Positions 1-7,467 of a DNA stretch of 64,000 nucleotides are shown here, one piece after another. The stretch comes from Lachnospiraceae bacterium (GTDB lineage Bacteria > Bacillota > Clostridia > Lachnospirales > Lachnospiraceae). Positions within the stretch are counted from its first letter, which is position 1; every line of letters starts with the position of its first letter. A program made the translations under genes and the position numbers. The DNA lies in assembly GCA_015057325.1 (NCBI GenBank), contig SVEQ01000007.1, positions 162,593-226,592 on the forward strand. Direction: 5' to 3'. The notes beneath the pieces are model-generated. The model searched no databases. It worked only from the letters and a program-made list of their open reading frames with translations, and had not been told where the DNA came from.

Positions 1-842
1 TAATTCTTTGCGTAATCAAAAAAGTCGTATATTCCGCGTGCGTTATCATTCTCTATACATGCAATCATTTCATCAAGATTTTTTGAAAACTCCTTAAGCC
101 CTATAATGACATTATCAGGATTACTAAGAAGTATGTGTTCCCAGACAACGGGACTTGATGAAGCGATACGTGTAATATCTTTAAATCCCCCGGCGGCAAG
201 TTGTTTTAACATGCCGTTCTCGTCCTCCTTGTCAGCGACAAGCTTAACTAGCGATGAGGCTATTACATGAGGAACGTGACTGATATAAGCCGTAATCTCA
301 TCGTGTTTTTCCGGACTATATATAATAGGAATAGCTCCCAAATCCTCCAAAAATGTGCGGAAAGCCTCGATGCTTGTGTTGTCCACGGTTTCTGAAGGCG
401 TGACAAAATAGTACGCATTTTCAATGAGTCGGTCGTTTGACGCTTCGTAACCGCTTCGCTCCGAGCCGACCATCGGATGACCGCCTATGAAATGGTCTGC
501 AAGTCCGTTTTCGTGAATTGCTTTATAAATGTCGCTTTTAACGCTGCCTACATCGGTAAGGATGCAGTCGTCTTTGATGCTTCTCTTTAATATAGGAAGA
601 TATGCGATATTGTAATGGACCGGTGCGCATAAGAAAATGTAGTCGCAATTCTCCATCTCTTCAAGCGAAGTAACGGTTTTAGAAATCGTATTTTCTGAAA
701 GTGCAAGTGACAAAGCACTTTGATCCACATCGAATCCAAGTATTTGGGTGTCGGGAAAAACTCGGCGTATTGATTTTGCAACTGAACCGCCAATAAGTCC
801 CAATCCAATAAATCCAATGCATAAACTTGAATCTTTGCTCAT
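1..842 (-). CDS. tyrA: Prephenate dehydrogenase, truncated by window edge
   Basis: Catalyses NAD(P)-dependent oxidative decarboxylation of prephenate to 4-hydroxyphenylpyruvate in tyrosine synthesis (cytoplasm). Reading the minus strand from an ATG at 842 gives a continuous frame of about 280 codons that runs off the left edge, so the C-terminus (an ACT domain, if present) is not visible. The N-terminus has the Rossmann motif GLGLIGGS (residues 12-19), then TDVGSVKSD and GGHPMVGSERSG, which are family hallmarks. A GGAGG ribosome site lies 7-8 bases upstream (complement of 851-855). It lies downstream of the pseudouridine synthase gene but has its own promoter in the 201-base gap. Shorter frames in this stretch are shadows. 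Family assignment is firm. Confidence 0.93.
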   Translation of the reverse strand, partial: MSKDSSLCIGFIGLGLIGGSVAKSIRRVFPDTQILGFDVDQSALSLALSENTISKTVTSLEEMENCDYIFLCAPVHYNIAYLPILKRSIKDDCILTDVGSVKSDIYKAIHENGLADHFIGGHPMVGSERSGYEASNDRLIENAYYFVTPSETVDNTSIEAFRTFLEDLGAIPIIYSPEKHDEITAYISHVPHVIASSLVKLVADKEDENGMLKQLAAGGFKDITRIASSSPVVWEHILLSNPDNVIIGLKEFSKNLDEMIACIENDNARGIYDFFDYAKN

Positions 843-927
843 ATTTACTGCCTCCGATATATTGAAAAGTCTAGTTAAATGTCATAATTATGTTTGCTAT
901 GCTGCAAATGCAGACAATAAAACATGG

Positions 928-961
928 CTACATTGTAATATGTAGCACCCTGTCGTGTCAA
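928..961 (-). promoter_or_regulatory. Promoter of tyrA with overlapping dyads
   Basis: On the minus strand TTGACA (961-956) is followed after 18 bases by TACAAT (937-932). A 6-6-6 inverted repeat, CTACAT/ATGTAG (928-945), covers the -10 box, and a second small dyad, CTGCA-AA-TGCAG (902-913), lies just downstream around the start of the transcript. The dyads look like operator half-sites, but no regulator is identified. The leader would be about 80 bases, too short for a T-box. Confidence 0.6.
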
Positions 962-1043
962 CACTTTAAATCGATAAAGTGCACAGGCACATTTATATGT
1001 GAATAAGGGAAACGTGTACATGAAATCAGTTCAGGATATGAAC

Positions 1044-1868
1044 TTACATGTAGGGCGATAGCAGTTCCAGTTCTTCCGTTGTTAACTTCCTGGACTCTCC
1101 AATTGCTAAGTCGCTTGGAAGTTTCAGTGGACCAAAAGATATTCGCCTTAGATATAAGACTTCTTTGCCTATTGCGTGAAACATTCGCTTAACCTGATGA
1201 AACTTACCTTCTGTAATTGTTACGGTGATATATGAAATTGAGCAAGAATCCCAATTAAATTCGATAGTATTTTTTTCGGTTTCTGTTGTATCGGTATTGT
1301 TTTTGTCACTTTTACTGCTTACCATATTATAATAGGAAGAAAGTGGTTCATCCAATATAGCAAGTTTTGCCGGAAGGGCAACATTTAGGTCATCATCGCC
1401 AATATTAACACCTTCTGCAAATATATGAATATCTTCTTTATTTACAATTCCCTCTATGACAGCATAATAGGTTTTGTCCACATGCTTCTTTGGTGAGAGC
1501 ATATTGTGGGCAAGGGTGCCGTCATTAGTAATAAGAAGAAGTCCTTCAGTATCTTTGTCTAACCGGCCTACAGGGAATAAGTCCTTGCGCGTGCTGTCAA
1601 TAAGCGAAATTACGTCACTGTGGACATTATCCTTAGTGGCACTAACGTAACCTGCCGGTTTATTGAGTATATAGTACTCTGTTGATGACGTGTTTATTGA
1701 TTCACCGTTTAGAGCAACCGAGTCTTTGTCCGGATCTACCTTTAGTTCAGGCTTAGACGCAGTTTCGCCATTTACGGATATTAACCCTTTCTTGATATAA
1801 TCTTTAACTTGTGTGCGGCTTCCGATGCCTGCGTTTGCTAGCATTTTATCAAGTCTTATAAGTGACAT
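1044..1868 (-). CDS. rsuA: 16S rRNA pseudouridine synthase, RsuA/RluB family
   Basis: Isomerises a specific uridine in rRNA to pseudouridine. The 274-residue protein starts with an S4 RNA-binding domain (RLDKMLANAGIGSR, residues 5-18). The catalytic block is GRLDKDTEGLLLITNDG with the nucleophile Asp104, and the C-terminal block is EGKFHQVKRMF. The S4 start resembles RsuA (16S position 516) more than RluB. A polar insert of about 25 residues (roughly 184-210, rich in Ser, Asp, Asn, Thr) sits between core strands and is longer than in typical members. A GGAGG ribosome site (complement of 1874-1878) supports this start. tyrA lies 201 bases downstream on the same strand but has a separate promoter. 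Exact target uridine is an inference. Confidence 0.9.
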   Translation of the reverse strand: MSLIRLDKMLANAGIGSRTQVKDYIKKGLISVNGETASKPELKVDPDKDSVALNGESINTSSTEYYILNKPAGYVSATKDNVHSDVISLIDSTRKDLFPVGRLDKDTEGLLLITNDGTLAHNMLSPKKHVDKTYYAVIEGIVNKEDIHIFAEGVNIGDDDLNVALPAKLAILDEPLSSYYNMVSSKSDKNNTDTTETEKNTIEFNWDSCSISYITVTITEGKFHQVKRMFHAIGKEVLYLRRISFGPLKLPSDLAIGESRKLTTEELELLSPYM

Positions 1869-2076
1869 GACAACCTCCGTAATAGATTGTACTTCAAAAA
1901 ATACACAGTGCGGTTGCTCGTAACCAAAGGCTTAGCAGGGGATGCGACTGCATATTATAAATTGCACAAAATTGTAATGGTATCTTAACACATCGGCACA
2001 AAAAATGGTAGTGCATGTGTTATAAAAACACTAAATACCGTGAAAAATCGTACTTTTATGGCATAAAAAGGGGGAC

Positions 2077-2105
2077 TTGACAAGTATTTTGTTAAGTGAT
2101 ATATT
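2077..2105 (+). promoter_or_regulatory. Sigma-A-type promoter of the 3D-domain hydrolase
   Basis: TTGACA (2077-2082), a 17-base spacer and TATATT (2100-2105) form a near-consensus promoter about 55 bases ahead of the start codon at 2168. The rest of the 299-base gap 1869-2167 contains no gene that I can support. Confidence 0.75.
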
Positions 2106-2167
2106 ACGTCATGTAACAAGTTTGTAACATTTGACGCAACCTATAAGTTGTATGGAGGAAGTAAGTT

Positions 2168-3640
2168 ATGCGCCATAATAGAAAAGCCGTGATGGCTGAA
2201 CAATACAAACTTTATATTAAGAAGAATATTTTTAACGGAAGATATTTTGTACGTAATTTGCAGGTTGGAGCATGTGTGTTGCTTGCTCTTCTTGTAATCG
2301 CAGTTACAGTAGTTCTTGTTAATTCCAAGGATGATACCAAGAACACTGCTGCTAACACATCAGAGATTGATGCTAAGGAAGCTTTGTTTGGAAGCGATGC
2401 GGATGCAAATGCCGGATATGCAATGATAACAGATGCTGTTGATGATGTAGTTGTTACAGAAGATGTAACGGAAGCTGATACAGTAGAAGATACAGAAGCG
2501 CCTACAGAGGCTTCTACAGATTCTTTTGTTGGAGCTGTTGCTGAGAATGTGACAGAGGCTGTAATCGATGCAACTAAGGATGTTGAGGTTCCTGTAGAAG
2601 AGGAAGAGCCTAAGGGTGAGTTCGCAGATCGTTGTATCGCAAATGTTGACGAGACACTCAATATTCGTAAGAGTCCAAGCCGTGACTCTGAATTCGTAGG
2701 TTCAATGCAGCAAGGTTCGATCGCAATGGTTGAAGGCGTTGAAGGTGAGTGGACTAAGATTAAATCCGGAGACGTTGAGGGATATGTTCTTACAGAATAT
2801 GTTCTTACAGGCGAGCAGGCAGAAGAGTTTGCAAAAGATTATGTAACAATTCAGGGTATTGCTTTGGAAGATGCAGTTAACGTCCGCGAGGATCGTACAA
2901 CTGATGCTAATATACTTAAGGTACTTAATAAGGATGATACAATTTCAGTCCTTGAAGTTCCTGAAGAAGATGCAGAAGATGTTGAGGGTCAGACAGAGAC
3001 TACTGAGACAGAAACAATTGAGAATACCCCGGTTGGTGTTCCTGCTGAAGCAACGACAGATAATGCAACTGAAGTTAAGAACGATGACAAAACAGATGAG
3101 ATTACATGGCTTACCGTTATGTTAGAGGATGGCCAGATTGGATATGTATCAGCTGAGTTTATAGAAGTTAACAAATTATATACTCTTGCAGTATCGGCAG
3201 AGGAAATACAAAGACGTGAGGCTGATAAGGCAGCGGCTGCAGCAGCGGCAGCACAGGCAGCAATTGATGCAGCAAAGCAGACGGCAAGTGCTGCACCGGC
3301 AAGCACTTCAACATATCAGGGAGCGACAACAACTCCTGTTAAGGCTGCTGAGTCAGGTGAGTGTTTGGGAACATTTACAATTACAGCATATTGCGGATGT
3401 AGTAAATGTAGCGGCGGTCATTCAAAGACTGCAACAGGAACTACACCTACAGAGAATAGAACAATAGCAGCAGATACAAGCGTGCTTCCATATGGAACGC
3501 AGGTTGTTATCGGTGGCATTGTATATACCGTTGAAGATTGCGGAAGCGGAGTGTCAGGTAATCATATTGATATCTTCTTCTCAACACATGAGAAGGCAGT
3601 TGCTTTCGGAACTAAGACTATGAAGGTATATAAGTACTAA
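2168..3640 (+). CDS. Membrane-anchored SH3/3D-domain cell-wall hydrolase
   Basis: Probable peptidoglycan-active enzyme displayed outside the membrane. The 490-residue protein has a short basic cytoplasmic N-terminus, one membrane segment (about residues 33-50) and an acidic Thr/Glu-rich linker. Two SH3b-like repeats follow (about 155-215 and 222-340, the second split by an acidic insert), then an Ala-rich stretch (about 345-385) and a C-terminal 3D domain (about 400-490). The 3D domain, named for its three aspartates, shows them in AADTSVLPYG, VEDCGSG and HIDIFF, as in RpfB/YocH/MltA-like proteins. The start has a GGAGG-like site (TGGAGGAAG, about 2152-2160). It is monocistronic, with its own promoter and terminator. 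Catalytic activity is inferred from the 3D family; it could instead mainly bind wall. Confidence 0.85.
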   Translation: MRHNRKAVMAEQYKLYIKKNIFNGRYFVRNLQVGACVLLALLVIAVTVVLVNSKDDTKNTAANTSEIDAKEALFGSDADANAGYAMITDAVDDVVVTEDVTEADTVEDTEAPTEASTDSFVGAVAENVTEAVIDATKDVEVPVEEEEPKGEFADRCIANVDETLNIRKSPSRDSEFVGSMQQGSIAMVEGVEGEWTKIKSGDVEGYVLTEYVLTGEQAEEFAKDYVTIQGIALEDAVNVREDRTTDANILKVLNKDDTISVLEVPEEDAEDVEGQTETTETETIENTPVGVPAEATTDNATEVKNDDKTDEITWLTVMLEDGQIGYVSAEFIEVNKLYTLAVSAEEIQRREADKAAAAAAAAQAAIDAAKQTASAAPASTSTYQGATTTPVKAAESGECLGTFTITAYCGCSKCSGGHSKTATGTTPTENRTIAADTSVLPYGTQVVIGGIVYTVEDCGSGVSGNHIDIFFSTHEKAVAFGTKTMKVYKY

Positions 3641-3658
3641 TTAGGTAATTGATTATGT

Positions 3659-3690
3659 GGGCATTACAGATGACTGTAGTGCCCTTTTTT
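3659..3690 (+). terminator. Rho-independent terminator
   Basis: GGGCATTACAG (3659-3669) pairs with CTGTAGTGCCC (3674-3684) with one G-U pair, and six T residues follow. It sits directly after the 3D-domain hydrolase and separates it from the polysaccharide locus. Confidence 0.88.
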
Positions 3691-3763
3691 AATACTTTTT
3701 AAAGATTCGTTATTTGATATAAAATAATACGAAAAATGCATATTTTTATGGCAATCTCGATAC

Positions 3764-3792
3764 TTGTTAAATGTATGAGTTTATGCTACAAT
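3764..3792 (+). promoter_or_regulatory. Promoter at the head of the polysaccharide locus
   Basis: TTGTTA (3764-3769), 17 bases, then TACAAT (3787-3792) with an extended TG at 3784-3785. Transcription would begin near 3799, so the first gene must start at the ATG at 3826 and not at the upstream in-frame ATG at 3736. Confidence 0.7.
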
Positions 3793-3825
3793 AAGTCGGA
3801 TATTGATTTGGAGGTATATATTACC

Positions 3826-4617
3826 ATGAAACGTTTTGTAAACGACATGAAGAAGTACTATAATTACGAGGTTAGAGCGGCAAAATCAGCATTAAAGACT
3901 GAAGTTGCTAACTCATATCTTAACTGGATATGGTGGGTGTTAGATCCGCTGTTTTCAATGATGATATATTATTTGATATTTGGTGTTGTTTTTGAGGGAA
4001 AGGAGGATCATTTTGTTACTTTCCTTTTCATTGGACAGACTATGTGGGCATTCTTTAACAAGAATGTTGTTCAGAGTGTTAAGATGATTAAGCGAAATAA
4101 GAGTATTGTAGCAAGAGTATATATTCCGAAGTTTGTTTTGCTTGTGTCAAACATGATGATTAATGGATTTAAGATGCTTATATCATGGATAATAGTCATT
4201 GTCATGATGGTTGTAGCAAGAGTTCCGGTAACATTTAATGTTTTGTATGCTGTTCCGATTGTAATAATAATGTGTATGGTTACATTTGCCTTATCGATTA
4301 ATCTTATGCATTTTGGCGTATTTGTAGAGGATCTTGGTAATGTAATTAATATAGCAATGAAATTGTTGTTCTATATGACGGGTATATTCTTTAGTATTGA
4401 AAAACGTCTTGGTACTCACTATCCGTTGGCGGCAAAAGTACTTGTACATGCCAATCCGATGGCACTTCTCATTACAGATATGAGAAACGTTGTGTTGTAT
4501 AATAAGGGACCACATCTTAAATGGTTGCTTATTTGGGCGCTCATAGCGTTGTTGTTCTCGATTATTGGAATTAACACTATTTACAAGAACGAAAACAGTT
4601 ACGTTAAGGTAATATAA
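3826..4617 (+). CDS. wzm: ABC-2 polysaccharide export permease (first exporter)
   Basis: Membrane subunit of a Wzm/Wzt- or TagG/TagH-type exporter that moves lipid-linked polysaccharide to the outer face of the membrane. The 263-residue protein has the N-terminal amphipathic region and about six hydrophobic segments of ABC-2 permeases (for example DPLFSMMIYYLIFG and FYMTGIFFSIE). The frame is open upstream to 3736, but the ATG at 3826 is chosen because a GGAGG site lies 11 bases ahead (3810-3814) and the promoter's transcript starts after 3792. The partner ATPase follows after a 184-base gap filled by an inverted-repeat element. A second, distinct exporter pair lies at 14733-16930. Confidence 0.88.
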   Translation: MKRFVNDMKKYYNYEVRAAKSALKTEVANSYLNWIWWVLDPLFSMMIYYLIFGVVFEGKEDHFVTFLFIGQTMWAFFNKNVVQSVKMIKRNKSIVARVYIPKFVLLVSNMMINGFKMLISWIIVIVMMVVARVPVTFNVLYAVPIVIIMCMVTFALSINLMHFGVFVEDLGNVINIAMKLLFYMTGIFFSIEKRLGTHYPLAAKVLVHANPMALLITDMRNVVLYNKGPHLKWLLIWALIALLFSIIGINTIYKNENSYVKVI

Positions 4618-4624
4618 TTATAAT

Positions 4625-4762
4625 CTGTGAATAATACACAGGTTCAACGCAGACACGCTCTCGCTCGATTATTCACGTAGCGGTACTAAGTTCGCACTAA
4701 ATGCTCACTAAGTACCGGCGGTCATAAACGGTCTGCTTTTGAAACCTGTATATTATTCGCAG
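4625..4762. repeat. Nested inverted-repeat element, MITE-like or structured RNA
   Basis: The 184-base gap between the exporter genes holds long complementary arms: 4625-4654 pairs with 4731-4762. The outer 20 bases match with two differences, then the pairing continues inward through TTCAACGCAGAC against GTCTGCTTTTGAA. A second stem, CGGTAC (4681-4686) with GTACCG (4712-4717), is nested inside. There is no coding capacity. It could be a miniature inverted-repeat insertion, a transcript-processing hairpin or a leader for the ATPase gene. No second copy was noticed in this window by reading. Confidence 0.6.
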
Positions 4763-4801
4763 AGGAAGTGTAATAGATAATAACGAAGGGAATTATATAT
4801 T

Positions 4802-5545
4802 ATGGATAATAATGAGAATCAGGATATTGCAATAGAGGTTACTGACCTTTGGATTGGATATAAGAACATACAGGCATATTCGATTAAGAAAAGTCTTTTG
4901 AGACTAAAGAAAGCACATGTGGAGGAGTTCCAGGCTGTACGTGGCGTGTCATATACAGTTAAGCGTGGTGAGATTTTGGGAATTATCGGTAAGAATGGTA
5001 GTGGTAAGTCTACAATGCTTAAGGCACTTGCTGGAATATTCTGTGCTGATAAGGGAACAATTGATTTAAAGGGTCATTCCGTATCATTGCTCTCGATCGG
5101 TGTTGGTTTCCAGAAGGAAATAACAGGACGTGAGAATATTCTTCTTTCGGGAATGCTTCTTGGTTTCTCTGAGGACGAGATTAAAGCAAAAATGGATGAT
5201 ATAATCGAGTTTGCAGAACTTGGTAAGTTTATTGACATGCCTGTTAAGACATACTCAAGTGGTATGCACTCGAAACTTGCATTTTCAATAACTGCAGTTC
5301 TCCAGACAGAGATTATGCTTATTGACGAGGTTCTTTCTGTTGGTGACGCTAAGTTCAAAAAGAAGAGTTATAGAAAGATGAAAGAACTTATATCAAATCG
5401 TGATCGAACTGTTGTAATTGTATCTCACAACGAACAGACGCTGCTTGAACTATGTGACAGAGTTATGTGGATGCATGACGGTGAAATCAAAAAGATTGGT
5501 GATCCGAAGGAAGTACTTGATGAGTACGGTGAGTTTATGAAGTAG
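4802..5545 (+). CDS. wzt: ABC polysaccharide export ATPase (first exporter)
   Basis: Nucleotide-binding subunit partnering the permease at 3826. The 247-residue protein carries Walker A GKNGSGKST (about residues 63-71), the ABC signature YSSGMHSKL (about 150-158), Walker B IMLIDEVLSVGD (about 171-182) and a switch histidine in IVSHNEQTLLELCDRVMW. It has no C-terminal extension, so unlike the second ATPase at 15518 it lacks a glycan-recognition domain. This is the TagH/short-Wzt form, which usually exports chains without a terminal-residue check. The start at 4802 follows a weak AAGGGA site. It is followed 10 bases later by a glycosyltransferase. Confidence 0.92.
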   Translation: MDNNENQDIAIEVTDLWIGYKNIQAYSIKKSLLRLKKAHVEEFQAVRGVSYTVKRGEILGIIGKNGSGKSTMLKALAGIFCADKGTIDLKGHSVSLLSIGVGFQKEITGRENILLSGMLLGFSEDEIKAKMDDIIEFAELGKFIDMPVKTYSSGMHSKLAFSITAVLQTEIMLIDEVLSVGDAKFKKKSYRKMKELISNRDRTVVIVSHNEQTLLELCDRVMWMHDGEIKKIGDPKEVLDEYGEFMK

Positions 5546-5555
5546 GAAGTATATT

Positions 5556-7445
5556 ATGAATATTAAAAAAGCGATTCTTAACATTCCAGGGATGAAAACC
5601 TTTAACACAGAGAGACTTCATTCCGGATATAAAGCACTGGATAAAACGAAAAAAAAGAATTATGAGAACTGTAAATATGTGCCGGCGGAGGGTGAAAACA
5701 CTCCGCTTGTTTCAGTTATTATATTTGTATTAAACTGGGATGCAAAACCGGATAAACTAATAAGTTCGCTCACGAAATGTAGCTTTTATATCAATGTTGA
5801 ATACATTTTGATTAACTATTCCGATTCGAATGCTGTTATAAATGATATAGCAAACTGGAAAGATACAAACAACGTGACGATAGTGGACAATCCGGGTAAC
5901 GAGACTTGTACAGTGCTCTATAACCGTGCAGTATCTATGGCAAAGGGTGACAAGTTGCTATTTATACAAAGTACATTGCAGGTGACGGATGGATTTCTTG
6001 ATGAATTACTTAAGACAGAAGCAAATTCAGAAAACGCCGGAGCGATAGGTGCTAAGATTGTTTATACAGACTCGAAGGACGAGAATTTCAAGAAAGCATG
6101 GAAGATATGTCACACAGGAGTCGACTTCAAGGACAAAACTGTAAGCGAGGAGTTTATTCTGCAACCGTATAATATGAATGATGGTGCGTCATCGTATGAT
6201 GTTTCTCAAGATAGTGGAGAAAGACTTGCTTTGTCTGGTGGAATTTTGTATGTGCCGAAGGCAAATTTTGACAAAGTGGGTGGTTTTGATGAAAGATACA
6301 GCAACACCCTTTATGATATCGACTTATGCCTTAAACTTAATCAGAAAGGCTTTACAAACTATTATTGTGATGATTGTCTTGTTTATAACACCTGTGAGGG
6401 GATTGCGTCATTAAAAGAGTTTAAGACCAATAAGAAGCAAAAAAAGCAGGATGTCGAAGTGTTTAACGCGTTGTGGCAAGCATGGCTTCGATATAGTATT
6501 AATAAGGAAACAAGAGATTTGGATAGCAAAACCGTTGATATATGTGGAGCACATCCGGATAACGAAAACACTAAGTTCTGGGGCGATTACCACTATGCGA
6601 TGGCGCTTAAGAACGAGTTTGAAAAGCGAGGTTATAAGGTTAATGTCTTATCGAGAGAGAACTGGTACAAGCAGACAAATGCTGCTTTTGTAATAGTATT
6701 ACGTGGATTAAAGGAATACTATCCCGAAATAGCATGCCGTGATGAAAATTGCCCATATCCAAGAAAGAAATATATTATGTGGAACATTTCGCATCCGGCA
6801 GAAGTTGGCATACGAGAATACAACGAGTATAATTATGTGTTTTTTGCTTCAAATCAAATGAAAAAAATGATGCAAGATGAACTCAAAGTGCCATTGGGTG
6901 TCCTTTTGCAGTGCACGGATCCAAGTGTTATGACGAGTACAGAGGGCAATGAGGGCCGATACGAGCTTTTGTTTGTCGGCAACAGTAGAAGAGTGTACCG
7001 TCAAATCCTTAAGGACCTGCTTCCGACAAAATACAAACTTACCGTGTATGGAAGACATTGGGAGGAGTTCCCGGTCAAGGATTATGTTGTGTCAGATTAT
7101 ATCGATAATAACGAAGTAGGACAGGCATATCACGATGCCAAGATACTTCTTAATGATCATTGGGAAGATATGAAGAAATACGGAATTATTTCCAATCGTA
7201 TTTTTGATGCACTTTCAGCAGGCGCATTTATAATAAGTGATAATGTTGTTGGAATAGACGAAGTGCTTGAAGGCAATGTTGTAACTTATGATACAACTGA
7301 TGATTTGAGTAAGAAGATTGATTATTATATGGAGCATGACGGTGAACGCAAGGAAAAAGCACTTGCAGGACAGAAAATTGTCAGAGAAAAGCATACATTT
7401 GCCAATCGTGTAAATGATATTATAGGGGTAATTGAGAAACTATAA
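5556..7445 (+). CDS. Two-domain glycosyltransferase (GT2 plus CgeB-like)
   Basis: Cytoplasmic glycosyltransferase of 629 residues with two apparent catalytic modules. Residues about 45-280 form a GT2 fold (LVSVIIFVLNW, then GGILYVPKANFDKVGGFDERY and YDIDLCLKL, typical of rhamnosyl/galactosyl transferases). The classical DXD is weak, since the loop reads LLFIQST, so donor binding in this half is uncertain. Residues about 325-629 resemble the CgeB/GT4-like family (YVFFASNQMKKMM, LLFVGNSRR, NRIFDALSAGAFIISDNV). It starts 10 bases after the ATPase with an AGGAAG site, so it belongs to the same operon. Two linkages or one active and one degenerate domain are both possible; substrates cannot be assigned. 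Confidence 0.8.
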   Translation: MNIKKAILNIPGMKTFNTERLHSGYKALDKTKKKNYENCKYVPAEGENTPLVSVIIFVLNWDAKPDKLISSLTKCSFYINVEYILINYSDSNAVINDIANWKDTNNVTIVDNPGNETCTVLYNRAVSMAKGDKLLFIQSTLQVTDGFLDELLKTEANSENAGAIGAKIVYTDSKDENFKKAWKICHTGVDFKDKTVSEEFILQPYNMNDGASSYDVSQDSGERLALSGGILYVPKANFDKVGGFDERYSNTLYDIDLCLKLNQKGFTNYYCDDCLVYNTCEGIASLKEFKTNKKQKKQDVEVFNALWQAWLRYSINKETRDLDSKTVDICGAHPDNENTKFWGDYHYAMALKNEFEKRGYKVNVLSRENWYKQTNAAFVIVLRGLKEYYPEIACRDENCPYPRKKYIMWNISHPAEVGIREYNEYNYVFFASNQMKKMMQDELKVPLGVLLQCTDPSVMTSTEGNEGRYELLFVGNSRRVYRQILKDLLPTKYKLTVYGRHWEEFPVKDYVVSDYIDNNEVGQAYHDAKILLNDHWEDMKKYGIISNRIFDALSAGAFIISDNVVGIDEVLEGNVVTYDTTDDLSKKIDYYMEHDGERKEKALAGQKIVREKHTFANRVNDIIGVIEKL

Positions 7446-7467
7446 GCTTGGTTGTGGAGATGACAAT

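Noticed and set aside
587..945. Two short frames in the tyrA region
   Set aside because: tyrA occupies this stretch in another frame with clear family motifs; the plus-strand frame crosses the tyrA promoter.
2212..2661. 149-residue Ser/Thr-rich frame on the minus strand
   Set aside because: Antisense to the acidic Thr/Glu linker of the 3D-domain hydrolase; low-complexity reverse image, no start signal.
3736..3825. N-terminal extension of the first exporter permease
   Set aside because: Overlaps the promoter at 3764-3792 and has no ribosome site; the ATG at 3826 has GGAGG.
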